Source of the DNA: Dimorphilus gyrociliatus
Lineage: Eukaryota; Annelida; Polychaeta; Dinophilidae
Reading direction: 5' to 3'
DNA length: 64,000 nucleotides
Assembly: GCA_904063045.1 (NCBI GenBank)
Contig: CAJFCJ010000003.1
Location: 2,528,504-2,592,503 of the forward strand
The translations under genes were made by a program, and so were the position numbers. Shown piece after piece: positions 38,005-51,549 of the stretch (positions within the stretch are counted from its first letter, which is position 1; every line of letters begins with the position of its first letter). Under the pieces are notes generated by a model, which saw nothing but the letters and a program-made list of their open reading frames with translations, did not search any database and was not told where the DNA came from.

Positions 38005-39289
38005 ATGGAACAGCGGCTTGGTAGTTCGGCTATACCTAATTTATTAACTATTTGTATTCGTAATTTAGCAACTAATTTAAAATACGCAAAAATTGAACAA
38101 TGGAGAGAATTAGATGATCTACCTAGAAATCTTAAGGACAAACTTTTATTGATATTAAGTAAGAGAGGCCAGTTAGACGACGATAATATATCTTACGTAC
38201 GTGAAGAGATAGAATGCGTTTATTATTAATATTACATAATATTTTCAGTTGTTGCACAATAATATTTCAAACCTGGATCTATCAGAATCCCAAATAAAAT
38301 CTACAGGATTCCAATATATTGGCGAAATTTGCAAAAATCTAAGAAAATTTAATCTAAATGCATTAAAGAAAAATAGATTAAATATTTCCGAATCTCACCT
38401 TAACGTTATCTTCGAAAACTGCATAGGACTAACAATTATATATCTACGAAGATGCTGTTCTCTCTCCAAGGAGTGTCTTATTAGAATACCAAAAAATTGC
38501 CCAAAATTAGTCGAATTAGACCTGACAGGTGTGACAAGTATAGACGACGATTTCCTGAGCATCCTGTCACAAAATTGTGAAAATATAAAGAGTCTAAATT
38601 TGGCCCAAACTTCGGTTTGTAAACAGATAAGAGAAAACTACACTTACTAAATAATATATAGATTTTTTTCTGAATATATGATGTAAGCAAACATTATAAA
38701 TTTAAAAAACAAACAAAAAAGACAGAATGTATAATAGATAAAGAAAATTTAAGTAGCATAAACTGCATATTTAATTTTTCTGTATTGGTCCATATTGTCA
38801 ACAGATTACTGATGAAGGGATTTACAGACTTTCACAAAGCAATACTTCATCAGCGTTAAATGAGTTAAACGTTAGTAAATGTACTAAACTAACTGATGAA
38901 TCTGTTGAAGCTGTCATGATGTTCTGCAAAAATATCAGAATTTTTATTGTCCACGGTTGTCCATTAATGTCTGGTTAGTTAATTTATTATAAATAATATC
39001 GTAGTATTTATTTAGATAAATGCATAAGTTCATCCTCTAGAATTTTAATATGTAATTTAGATACTCTTTCCTCTTAGAAACTATTTAAAGTACAATAGAA
39101 GTCGATATAATTAAATTACTGTCCTTTAATTATAGCTTCTACTTGCATTTTTCTTTTCTTCATTCATTGCAATTTATATTATTCCGTTTGTTTACTTTTG
39201 TTTCAGAAAACGTCACACAAGCATTAGAAGAACTTTGGCTACGCGATACAACTAATAAAGTAAAACAGATCAGTTGGACAATCAATTAG
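38005..39289 (+). CDS. AMN1: AMN1-type leucine-rich repeat protein
   Basis: Four exons: 38005-38196, 38249-38614, 38805-38973, 39207-39289; all joins keep phase, giving 269 residues (vertebrate AMN1 about 258). The repeats are cysteine-containing leucine-rich repeats of the F-box/LRR type, for example CSLSKECLIRIPKNCPKL, CTKLTDESVEAVMMFC and ENCIGLTIIYLRRC. The C-terminus ends VKQISWTIN, close to vertebrate AMN1 (LKQVTWTVY from memory). No F-box is present. Yeast Amn1 antagonises the mitotic exit network; the animal protein is little studied. The first intron is only 52 bp. It is divergent from POLQ exon 1, with 1.15 kb between the two start codons. Confidence 0.88.
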
Positions 39290-40330
39290 AAGTAATTAAA
39301 TATGCAGTCTATTTTTTCAAGAAATTTAACATTCAAATCATTCCTTTCATTTTCCCATCAAATAAATTTGGATAAAGACGAAAGAAAGTAAAGCAAAGAA
39401 TAAGAATAGGACTTTTTGTATAAATTATCCTCTAATAGAAAAAGAGACGACTAAAAGATAATTGATAAGAGATGATTTTTTTCCCTTTATCTCATTTAAT
39501 GTTATTCTCTAAATTAGTTCTGAAGAAATAAGAATCAAAGTAAAATGAAATTACTATTAATTAACTAATTCATAGATTAAAGTTAACAATATAATCTTAT
39601 AGTAATAAAAATATTCCTCAGGCTAAAATGAAATCTTCTCCTGCCTTCTATATAAACTATGCCTTATTCTTATTTGTTCTAGTTATACTGTATTTCTGTT
39701 CTATTACAATGCAAACAAGATGAATAGATTTTAAAGGTTTCATAATTTACCGTATTCTCTACAAACTGTACATTTTTAAGCTATATTTTGTATTTTATTC
39801 GTGTTATAACTCTTTAGGCGATTGCCTTTTTATTCTGCAATAAATATCTTATCCATCAATTATACCGTATAATCATTATTGAATATATTTGATTAAAATG
39901 TCTAAATTTGTTTGTTTTAGGTAATATTATCAATATTCTTAGGTAAAAGTGAGTATACGATACGCAGTATATATATACATTGGCCTAATTATTTGACGTA
40001 TCTTTTGAAATTTATATAAAGTTCTTTATAGTTTTTTTTCCCTTTAAAATGATAGGACATTGAGTGGTAATTATGGTCTTTACTTTTTTAGAGAAATAAC
40101 CATATGTATATGAACGATTATAACATCTAGAGGATTTTACAGTCAATACATAGGTACCAAATATACAATATATACATTTTGAAGAGTTACTTTCTTTCTT
40201 TTTTTTTCTTTTCTAAGATGCCTTTCTTCTTTCGCTCTTGTAATAATAGGACAGAGGCAAACAGAGAGAGAGAGAGGATATATATATATATATATATCAG
40301 TGGATTGATAGATAAAGAGGGAGAGGGAAT
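39290..40330. other. spacer between AMN1 and synaptotagmin A
   Basis: No gene seen. AATAAA near 39839-39845 is a likely AMN1 poly(A) signal. A GA run followed by a TA run lies at 40264-40297, close to the 3' end of the convergent synaptotagmin. Confidence 0.5.
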
Positions 40331-43020
40331 TTATCGTTTTTTATCCACTTGTTCAACAAGAGTATAGCTCTGGACTATTCGTTTCCTTGGTTTTTCTAGC
40401 ATTTCTCTCCATTGTCGATGTGAGTGATGGTATGAAGGACCTATAGCAATTCCACCTATCAGTTGATCACTGCCTAAAACGTCGTGGTCGAAGACTTTTA
40501 TATGCAAATCAACTTCATCAATACTTTCGTAAGGAACGTCGAAAACAACTGATTCGTTGAAAACTGGGTTTAGGGTCTTCGCTTGAATCGATGTTTTTTT
40601 CTTTTTTAATTTCTTTAAGCCACACATTAAATATACCTTAACATAAGGATCTGAAATTAATAGATATAAGAATATAATGGCGGTCTTAATTGATTAATTA
40701 TTAAATTTTATTATCAATATGCATTTACCGGAAAGTCCATTGGAGTCCATTGCCTTTAAATTGGTTGCTTTAATAACATTTACAGTTAAACGACCAGCCG
40801 TTGGCAAGTAGCAGAGGGATAGCATTAGTTCACCGATATTTGTTTCGCTCTGTCACGTTTATCGTGAGTTGTTTACATTATTTTTTAAAAAGCGTAGGCC
40901 ATTCAATAAATTCCCTATTGTCGTGATCCTTACACTAATGAGATTAGGATCAAGATACTTATCCCAATTTTTTGTTTCAACACGATAATTAATCAATTGT
41001 TCTATAAATAAGATTCTTGAAACCCATATTTTATGTAATCTGCACGTTTGCAGGTTGTTTTTAATGTGGTTGAGTTAGCCACAGCTATTATCAGTTTGTA
41101 AGTTTCCCTTTGTTAAGACTATCAACAGAGGAAGTATATTAGATAGACGATTTGAAAGTGGACAATATACCTTGATTGCATGAGCTAAATAGTATTGTTT
41201 TAAAAAACTAGCCTAATTATCTAAATACTTAAAAAATATTTTCATCTGTTACGTGTTATTTAAATTAATCTGTACCTTTATATTCTTTTCATTCTACATA
41301 ATATTACTTCTATTATCGTTCGGTAAAAAAAATCTATTAAATTTCTTTCATATGTCTGAAATTTTGACAAAATGACAAGCTTCCAAGAAGGAAAATCATT
41401 TCAGTGTTAGGGATCTTCTTTAATTTCCCCAGTATACACTTCATTCACTAAATAAATAAGTAAATACGGATTGTTTTGTTATCTAAAATAAACTATATGA
41501 ATAATATATGCTAAATAATTGATAACGTAAAGAAAAATATTCATATGTAGTACGTCGTATAAAAGGTGCATCTGCATCCATAGATATAGAATGTAAAACA
41601 AGACAAACTACTCTATTGTTAGAAAGTATTCTAACATTTATCTTTGTAAAATACTTTACCTTTAAAACTATTGCTTAGAATCAGCATACTAAATTTTAGG
41701 CTGTATAAAAACAAGACTAGAAATAAAATTAGGATCAATAGAACCTATATATTTAAATTTTCATGATGGCTGATTAAAGGATTTAAGTACTGTAAACGAA
41801 AGCAGGCTGGTGCTATAATGTATGAACTGTTAATTCATCAGATCATTGTTTATATTGCACTTATTACAACTAGCATTCCATCATCCATAGAAGGTAGAGT
41901 TATTAGTAAACTTTCACCAATTTTTATATCCTTATCTACGTCTACACATGCAATACATACAGTATATACATATTAGAATATATATATCTATATATACAAC
42001 TATATATATGTATATATGTTATATAAATTTTCTATATAATATGTATATATAGAATATATTATAATGTATGCTATCAAATTGTACCGTTATGTAACATATT
42101 GTATTACGCTTCTACTCAGTTTGGCCCTACGTCTCCCTGAGGAGAGGATTAAATATGTACAAAGTCTAGGAGAAAAATGCCTTTTATAGGAATTCTTTAT
42201 ATCAAATGGCCCGTATATCCTCTTAAGTTTTTCCTTCTTCCCTCGGTTAAAGGATAAAATATCTTACCTGTTTACCGCAAGCCAGTTTGGATGCGAATTC
42301 TTTGGTCTCGGTGGGGATTTCTTCAATGATTACAGATCCAATAAGATCATGCCTAGAAAACTTGTCGAAGTCACATACGTCTAAATGTAGAGATTTTTTT
42401 CCTAGTTTATCAACAGTTAATGGAAACGTAAAAGTTTCATTAAAAGATGGTGACAAACTTTTACGTTGCACTTTAGTCTGAAAACGTCTTCGTTTGTCAG
42501 GATGTAGGTATACTCTTACATAAGGGTCTGCAGTTCCACTAAAATCTTTCGGTGGCAAATTCTCCGCCTTATCAATGCTTACACTTAAAGCTGAGTTTTC
42601 ACTTTCATAACTAACTCGAAAGTATAATAACGGGTCTTTTTCAGGCGTTGGATGATTAATGGTTTTGTAAAGCTCTGGTCTTATTTGGTCCACAGGCTGT
42701 TCTTTACATTTAATGCTATGTATCGTAAACTCCACATTTGACATATCTATATTAGACGTCTGTCGCCTAAATGTTTCATGACGGTCTAAAATGGTAGGCA
42801 GGGTACTCTGCTTGATCACCTTTAAATAATTCGTTCTACTTTTCTGTAATTGCTCTCTTGTCAAGTCAGGAGTGCTTTGGCTTATTGTACTATGCAATAA
42901 AGGTGGGCATTGTTTGTCTTGATGTTTTCGACGCCTATAAACATAGCATGTTACACCTGCTGCGATTAAGATTAGGAAGATGAGACTCGAAGCTATGGCG
43001 GATAGGATTATAGAAATCAT
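40331..43020 (-). CDS. synaptotagmin A (Syt3/6/9/10-like)
   Basis: Coding exons 43020-42268, 40849-40729, 40650-40331, phases 0 and 1, 397 residues. It opens directly with a membrane span (residues 2-27) followed by RRRK, then a linker, C2A (about 130-250) and C2B (about 260-390). C2A calcium ligands are all present ([12 protein letters not shown] and [10 protein letters not shown]). C2B has the pair [12 protein letters not shown] and FDHDVLGSD, with a polybasic KKLKKKK. The [13 protein letters not shown] and [12 protein letters not shown] runs are closest to the Syt3/6/9/10 group; a Syt7-like origin is less likely. An acceptor lies just before the ATG, so a 5'-UTR exon exists upstream. It would act as a calcium sensor for vesicle exocytosis. 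Confidence 0.88.
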
Positions 43021-45243
43021 GCCTGAAAAAATAACAGAAATAAAAAATACATTATGTTTACATACAAAGCTTATTTACAGGTTATCGCTTCGAGAGAGAA
43101 ATGAAATTAATAGGGAGTAAATTTTTTCGAGCGGGGGCGTCTTCAAATAATCAGGGAATAATGCTATGGGATTTTTCTATGCTATGATATTCTATTTTTA
43201 TAAGTGTTACAAACGTTTACATACATAGATATATAATTATATATACAGTATGGATATATATATATACTGCTTATTCTGTATTTTCTTTCTACCCTATTCA
43301 GAGATTCCGTTCTCTAATACTATTGTCCCATAAGAAATTTTTCTTTTCCTTCTCCAGAATTACTTAATATTCATATACGCTAGTTATAAGACATCTTTAT
43401 ATAGTTTTTATGCCTACGTTTTGAAAAATAAAAAAACACATCTTATTTGATTATAGTTTTTTATATGTCTTTTTCTATTTTCTTTAAAGGCTTGCATACC
43501 TCTCACCTTTTACTTCCTACGAACGTTAGTATCCTTGTAATTTGCAGATGTATCTGCTAGTCACAGAGTATCTTTACATCTCATATCGTCTTTAATTATG
43601 TTGTAAATGATATATTTAACCATAAAAAATTCTTTTAAATTATAATTATGACAGTGGCGTCTAATTTCTAAAAAAAAAGAAAAACATTCATTCTTCAGCT
43701 AGATAACAAAAAAAAAGAAGGAAAAGGAAATTTTTTTCACCATTCATCATAAATAGCCATTTATAAATACCATATATATTTAATTTAAAAAAAATTAATA
43801 CTCATATTTCTCTAAGAGACGCTATTGAACAAATAGTATATATTTTTTTTGTGAAACTATTTAACTGGGAAAAAACAATGAAAAACGTAGGATTATAATG
43901 CTCTGTTATTGCTGGAAAAGGGAATGATTGATGCAGGGACAATATCTAAATAACGTGCCGTTTTCTATTAATATATCTCTAAAATTTTTATTGTATAATT
44001 TCCGTTTTTTACTGAAAACAAAAAGTGATAGTTGCCTTCTACTTCACTGTACATATCGCTATTATTCTATTAGGATTGTATATTTTTTATACAATACCTA
44101 TCTATGCATCGTGTTAGTGTTAATGCCCTGTAAGAAAAAAAAGTTATCGTGACAATTTCCTCTCAGAGCTTTCTTAACTTTCTTCATGAACATAATGGCA
44201 AACTACACAAGTGCTCAGTTGTTGACTACAGTTACTAATTTAATCATTTGACCTAATAAAGTAGATATATTCTCCATAAGAAATTACCAGTATTATTTGC
44301 CTTTTTTCCTGTAATTTTCAATATATAATCAGGACAGCACATCTACTAAATGTGTATATACAACGTGTGTAGATGAGTTTGTAAATTACTTGATATTCAT
44401 AACATTGATATTTGAAAAGCATTCTGGTTCTATCTTCCTTATGAAGAGCAACATGAAAAATATGTTTTCTAAATGCTTCCCTAAGTCTTTGCATATAAAT
44501 TATGAATAGAAAATGTAAATACTTTAAACAGTCAACAAGATGTAATTATTATTTTTTGTAATTTAGCCTAAAGTATCAAAAAAGATGATTGAATATGAAA
44601 CTTTTAATGAAAACTGATAGTTTCTTTGAATTGATATAAAATTTACAATCTTCCTCTTCTTTTCTAGATTCTTGTTCCCTTTTTATATATAATTATATGT
44701 AATATATAATATAATAATTAAATATATTAACGTTAAAGGGCATACTTGATGAAAAACAAATTCTAGAAATTATTTTCGACCAAGGTCTCCGAGTCTCTTA
44801 TGAGAAATTGGAAGACTAATTAATTGTTTGTTATCATATAAGTTTATTTTTACAATATTCATACATCTAGATACTTATTTTTTGTGAAGGACATTCTTTA
44901 GAACGCCTATTTTAGCTTATTTATACTACATATATACTGTATAAAATCAACGCCTACGATTTCTAATTCCATTTTCATGCATGTATCTATGACTAAATAA
45001 TATTTTATAGAGCAATTAAAGAAGGGAAAATTTTAATTAGAATGGTATTTTAATTAATTAAAAGCTAATTTGTTTATTTGCCATTCTTATATTCAATATA
45101 GACAGTAAATGTTAATTATCTTTCACTAATTTGGAAGTTTCTCAATTTGTAACTACAGCATTTCGCATATTTCTGGGGAAAGATAAGATGATTTTTTTAT
45201 AATAGAAAAAAAGGAAGGTAAATAGTAATCTTGGATAGGAGAA

Positions 45244-45245
<2 letters not shown>

Positions 45246-45294
<49 letters not shown>
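45246..45294. repeat. (TA)n microsatellite, longest in the window
   Basis: About 49 bp of pure TA repeat in the 5'-UTR intron of synaptotagmin A. Confidence 0.9.
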
Positions 45295-45296
<2 letters not shown>

Positions 45297-45416
45297 CATT
45301 AATAATTTATTTGTAGGCTAATAGTTGCAAAATTATCTATTACAGAAATAATGAAAAGAAAATGTTACAATAGGATTAAAAAAAAGTATAAAAGCATTGA
45401 GAGAAGCAAAACTCAC

Positions 45417-45545
45417 CTCTTTCGTTTCTTTCAGTCCGTCGCCTATTGACGACTTGACGTCACGTTAGGATTTATGGGTCCGTGGAAGCGTCACCTATAC
45501 ATCTATATCAAACTAAGGCGCCACCTATACGTACAACTTATATTA
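45417..45545 (-). promoter_or_regulatory. 5'-UTR exon donor and promoter of synaptotagmin A
   Basis: On the minus strand a strong donor (AAAGAG then GTGAGT) ends at 45417. The exon above it contains no ATG, so it is untranslated and can be joined to the acceptor at 43022. Upstream lie a perfect CRE TGACGTCA (45455-45462), a TATA-like CATAAATCC (45469-45477) and two AGGTGRCGC words (near 45491 and 45530), the same CTCF-like element as at the GPCRs. The transcription start is not fixed. Confidence 0.45.
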
Positions 45546-48500
45546 TATGTTTATTTCGACTTTTTAATTTAAAAAAACTAGGTCACAACTAATTAAATTC
45601 ATTATAGTGCATGTACTATACTACTGAGAATCAAAATATTACCAAAAAAGATGATTTGATATTTTAAAAATCGTAAAGTAATAATGAAAAATTAGCACAT
45701 ATAATACTATTTCAGAATAAAAATTTGATCACTACCATTTCAACATCATTACATTGATTTCTCTTACAAAAACTAATTAAATAAATTATATAAATATAAG
45801 ACAAAATGGAGAAAAGAAACTATTATTACCATTTTTTTATTTATTTATTTTTTAAATACATATTTCGTCAGAACATGAGCAATATTCTCCTAAATAATTC
45901 CACTTATCTGAAGGTTAATTAAGAAAAAGAAATTATGAATTTATGTTATATCTTTACACATTATAACGATTAAAATATAATGCACTCTATAAGAGATTTG
46001 TTTATTTGGAATTAACATAGTTTTCCTGTTGAAAATTGCATAATAATTTCTATCATTCCCAATTCTAATCTTCTTTTAAGGAATAAGAGAAATGGTAGTG
46101 TTTAGGGAAAAAAATGAAATAATAAAATATATCATATATTTTGAAAATAGACAATAGAGAGTTTTTTTTTTCTACATAGCTATCTTTTGTTTGGCAGCAG
46201 AAAAAAATGTTAATCAATAAAATGATGTTAGTTCTGTAAACAAAACAAGAAAAATTTGATTTTTTTAGGTTTTCTCATATTACACATGTTAGCTTAAATA
46301 AAACTTGGTTTCTTTTTAAAAAAAAAAACAAGAAAACTACGATGATTTGCGTTTTTCGAATGGAAGGAGGAGAAATAGTCAAAGACTGCATAGTAGCATA
46401 CTGAATATAAAATGAGGCAGTGGTAAAGCAAAATTAAATTATTTGTAGAAGGAAAATGTAACATAAACAAAAAGCCAATGTTGCAAACTACTCTTGAATT
46501 ATTCACTCATAAAATATTTCCCAACCAAATTATCTTATATGTCGTTAAATGTAAAATATCTAATTTATCTAACATCCTCTTCTTTTCATACTTTTTGAAT
46601 TAGCAAAAAGATGAAAAAAAATTAATTAAATTAATAGAAAAGAGTAATTGTTTATATATACTTCTATCCGTACGTGTTACTTTAACTAAATACATTGTAA
46701 GTAATACTCTTACTATAAAAAAATATTTAACTAGATGCTTTATATTGCCTGAATACAATTAAAATATTAATGAATTAGTCACTTTTAATCCTCTATTTGA
46801 AGCAAGGACTGTTTTTTTTAGTCTAGAATGATTATTTACCCTTTATCCGTTGCGATAGTCTAATATAATAGTATGCTAAACACGATTACAAAGCGAAAAA
46901 AATGTAAATAGAAAATGGGAAGGAAAAGATGAAGTTCCTTTTCATAAGTTCCAGCTTTTAATTGATAGAAAATTGAAGCGGAAAATAAACTACTTAAACT
47001 ACTTTTATTGTTAATGTTTTACTTATAGAAAGTCCATTTCTTTTGTTGGTCTTCTAAGAAAAAATACCAGTTAATTGCAGTATATTACAAACGACATATA
47101 AAAAACTTAAGCAGGTAGAAAAAAAGAAAAACGGAGAGGAAAATAAGTAATATCTGACTTTATTGACTATAACTAGATTATGTAGAATTACGATTTAATA
47201 TATTCAAAGACAATAATAACTTTACATTCCTTTTTAGTTGTCTAATGTTATAAGTATACCTTGTAATGATTTTTTCTAGCACATTCCCATTCTTACGTTA
47301 GTGATATATTTAGACTGTTAAGCTAAATGTTATCAATCGAGTGGATAATACATCACTTTCTTTATTATTTTATCAGATGTAAAAGTTTATTTCTTGTAAA
47401 ATGATTTAGATTATTAAATCAACCTTTATTTCTTCATCTTCTTTTTTCATATATAAATCTATTATTATCTCTCTACTTGAATTCCATTCGAGTGATCTTT
47501 GTTATATTTCAATTTCATTTAATATTATTTTAAATTTATTTAAAAATGGTTTTTATTGAAAACACAACACTATAGAATGAAATACGAAAACATCCATAAA
47601 ATGTTTTTCATAGTTTATACATTAAGTATAGAGTATATTTATAAAATTGTTTATAAACTACAATACCGCTCTAATGCTTTGAATATACAGTCTTTATTTA
47701 TATATTTACTTATATATGTACTTTATTCGTACTACATTTATTTATTGTGCATTTAAATGTAGAATCTTCTAAAGAAGCACAATCTAGACGATCTGTTCCG
47801 ATATATCTATCGCTTTTATCCAGCCTTTATTCTTAATTAGGCCTGTACACTTTATATTCTCTTTAAAGGTGCCATCTAGCGACGAAAACACCAAAGAATA
47901 TTTTTACTTCAATCCATTAAACTACTAAAGTTAATCATGCGTTGAAAAAGAAAGGCCTACAAAGTATTGGTTCCAACAAAAGCCTTGATATCTGTTCTGC
48001 TCTTTATATGTATATATATATATAACTATATTCTTATATTGAATACCTCGACTTATTGTAGCATACAAGTTGATCGACCGGTATTCTATTTAATAAATCA
48101 ATATGTTTTTTCTGTTCGAAAATGCAAGACAAGATGCTTAGAATGATAAATTAGGTATTAACATCGGTAATCTTTTCTTTATCTATAACTTTTAAAATGT
48201 TCAAGAGGCAACCTATCTTAGATAATATTGCTTCGATTAAAAAATATTTCGCCTACGCCTTTAGTGATAATTTGCTATATACTAACTTGAGGCCAACTAT
48301 GATCAAATAAGATCAATATCCGAGATTTAATAATAATTTGTAATTTAATGTAAGTATATATACACAATATGCAAGAACAATATTCTGTGCATATATTGAA
48401 ATTTATGGTGTATAATTATATTAAATATACATGGTATATAGATGAATGTAGAGCATATACATGTATAATATCTGTATATGTGTATATGTATGTGTTGATA

Positions 48501-48751
48501 TATATCTATATATATATATATATATATATATATTTTATATATCAATATATTTAAAATTTTTGAAATACACAAGCTAAATAGCTAAGTGGCAACATTAAAA
48601 ACATGTCAAAACGTGCTAAATGAACTTAGTTACCAAAGAAAATATCTTTAAATTGTATTAAATTATTCGTATTAAAATCTTTGTATGTCATATTAGGGAT
48701 TGTTTAACAACTAATACTTTAATTAGGCCTTAGTAATATATTTCTTTTCAG
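45546..48751. other. spacer between the two synaptotagmins
   Basis: Divergent intergenic region of 3.2 kb with no convincing coding frame. A GCCATCTAGCG element at 47871-47881 is a candidate marker for the promoter of synaptotagmin B, whose first coding exon has an upstream acceptor and thus needs a 5'-UTR exon. A TA tract lies at 48505-48532. Confidence 0.5.
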
Positions 48752-48770
48752 GCAAATCTAATGACAGAAT

Positions 48771-50688
48771 ATGAATTTTACAACACTATCTCCAGATTTA
48801 CTTTTCAACATTACGACTACTCCTCCTCTAAAGAATATTATCGAGAATAAACTGAACATATTGAAATCACGTAGGTTATGTTTAATAAGTATTTTATTAT
48901 TTCCCTTGTGGCGGTATTATTAAGGATTTGACATAGCAAAGCTTCTCTTGTTTTGTGTTGCCTTTTTTCGCCCTCTTCTTCTCCCTCTCCCTCTCTCTCT
49001 CCCCCCTCTCTGCCTTCCCCTATTTTCAACTTTACTTTGTCTTTACACCTTTTCCTAAAACACCTCAATTTCAATAAATGTCAAAGACGAAATGACTACC
49101 TATGACATTTGTTTGATAACTAATTCCTATCCAAGATATAATCGGTTTGCATAAAAAAAAGAAAGAAAATGCGCCCAGGTAAGCGAATTTTTTAGCTTAA
49201 TAAAAAAAACGCTATTAACGCCACACTTTTTTATCTTAAATGTTCATAATTAATGGTTCATGTGAAAAATTTTCAAGCGTTTGGTGTTTGTTTGTATTAG
49301 GCCTAAATATTATATGAAAAGTATAAGACATAAACTAAAATATATTCTTTAATTATCTTTTGTACAGTTCCACTTTGGGTATTAATTTCTTTGGGTGTTC
49401 TATGCCTTTTGGTTTTTATATTATGCTGCTGCGTGTGTATTTTATGCTGTAGAAAGAAACGAAAGAATGGAAAACATTCCATCAACTTAAATTCTACTAA
49501 CTTACCTACCTATGCGGAAAATATTCAGCTAGACGTAGACGAAGTTGATTCTAATCTAATGGATACTAAATACGGAAGATTACAATTCTCTCTGGACTAC
49601 AATTTTAAAAAAGAAGAGCTAAACGTTGGAGTTATTCAAGCATCTGATTTGCCTGGTATGGATGCAACAGGAACGTCAGATCCCTACGTTAAGGTGTTTA
49701 TATTCGGCGAAAATAAACGCTTTGAAACTCAAATTCACAAAAAGACTTTGAATCCAATTTTTAATGAAAGCTTTAATTTTAAAATTCCTTATGTGGAGGT
49801 TGTTAAGAAAATTGTAGTCTTTAAAATGTATGACTATGATAGATTTACGAAAAATGAAGAGATGGGAAGAATTCTAATACCCTTAAATACTATTGATTTA
49901 GGCAGGGTTACAGAAGAGTGGAGAGACTTAATAGCTCCTGATGCTGAGTCTCAAGACGACGTTTTGGGTGATGCATGTCTGTCAATGAGATATGTTCCAA
50001 GTACAGAAAAACTTACCGTTACCGTATTGGAAGCAAAAAATTTGCAACCGAAAGATGGCTCAATCACAGCAGGTAACAATCATTTTCATCAAGCTTACAA
50101 AGTTTTTCCCTATTCTCTAGTGTTGTAAGAACAAAAGATTGTTTACGCTATCTGTATTCTTTCAATGCTTTGTTTTCTGTCTTGGTATGGTGGTAATAAT
50201 TGTTGTTGTTTTTTCCCCGCTATAGATCCGTACATTAAGTTAACGTTATATTTGGAAAAGAAGAGATTGAAGAGGAAAAAAACGACTGTTCGAAAAAAGA
50301 CACTAAATCCATATTACAATGAACAGTTTGTGTTTGATATACCATACGATTGTATTCAAGTACGTTTCACACATTAAAAATCTTATACTACTTTCTAGCT
50401 ATGACTTAGTTAAACTGCATTTTCCTTTACAGAAAGTAAAATTGGTTCTAAAAGTTTATGATTATGATTTAGTAAGATCAAATTTCATAGGTAATGTATA
50501 AATATGCGCCATCTATTGTATAAATCTATCTCTAATGACAATTATAATTTTTTTATAAATTTACAGGTAAAGTTATATTTGGTTGTCAGTCAAACGGCTC
50601 TGGATTAAGACACTGGACAGATACGTTAGCTAATCCAAGGAGACCTATTGCCCAATGGCATATTCTTCAGCCGAATAATAAATCATAA
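48771..50688 (+). CDS. Syt1: synaptotagmin B (Syt1-like)
   Basis: Five coding exons: 48771-48870, 49368-50072, 50226-50359, 50433-50490, 50567-50688; phases 1,1,0,1; 372 residues. The short luminal N-terminus has sequons NFT and NIT. Then come a membrane span and a cysteine cluster (CCCVCILCC) suited to palmitoylation, as in Syt1. C2A has [11 protein letters not shown] and YDYDRF; the third loop-3 ligand is changed (KNE where Syt1 has KHD). C2B has KDGSITADPYI (across the exon 2/3 join) and YDYD, polybasic [10 protein letters not shown], and ends [19 protein letters not shown], nearly the Syt1 C-terminus. Synaptic-vesicle calcium sensor. The open frame at 49391 starts with TTG and is not the true N-terminus. 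Confidence 0.9.
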
Positions 50689-51549
50689 AATATTTTTTAT
50701 TAAAAAGAAAACACTTCTAGTCTTTCTCTACAAAGAGAAACAAGAATAAAGTCGTAGAAACAGCTAACAATTAATATTGAAAACAAAATGCAAAAAGGAG
50801 ATTTTTTTCCTATACAAAGAAATATTTGGTGCCTAAGGAAAACAAACAAATAAATATTTAACTGCAGAATTTTAGAAGACTTTAATTTAATTTCTATCAT
50901 TATCTTAACTATTTAACTGAAATTAGATCTTTTATATTTTATTATTCTTTGTATGCTATAAAGATTGATTTAACTCTTCATTGTTTTGTATTGAATATAT
51001 GTATGTATGTTTTATAAGTTTAAGAAAAACGGTGGGAAAATAGTTTCTTTTGAAAACAGTAAAATGAATAATAAAGTAAGTTGTTGAATATGTATTATTA
51101 ACATAATAATTTTTGTAAAAGAAAGTAGAAAATAAAGCAAACAAACAAAAAATAAACAATAATAAATTAAAGAAATGCGTAACAATTAAGTAGAATAGAA
51201 CGAAATGATGCAACATTATAACAAAAACAATATGAAGAGAAAACAGGAAGTGAAACTGGGAGGAAGGAAGGAGAAAGATAGATTGAAAAAATCATGAAAA
51301 CAGGGAATAAAGGACAGAATATATCTCTCTAACGAGAGACTGTTAGAAAGAATAAGTGAAAGTGGATAGATTATTAAAAAAACATAACTTTATTTATTAA
51401 AACATTTTGCTTTGGTATGAATTAAAGGTTAATATTGTTGTTATTATTTATCTTACATTCATATCAGACAGTAAACATTTTTTTGTATCTGCTCGTCTCT
51501 TTGAAGGCCTGTGTTGCTAATGAGTAACTGTTCCAAATATTTATAAATA

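Noticed and set aside
43928-44152. 74-aa frame in the synaptotagmin A intron
   Set aside because: No ATG-supported domain; composition typical of AT-rich noise.
48345-48572. Overlapping frames full of Ile/Tyr near the TA tract
   Set aside because: Translation of TATA repeats.
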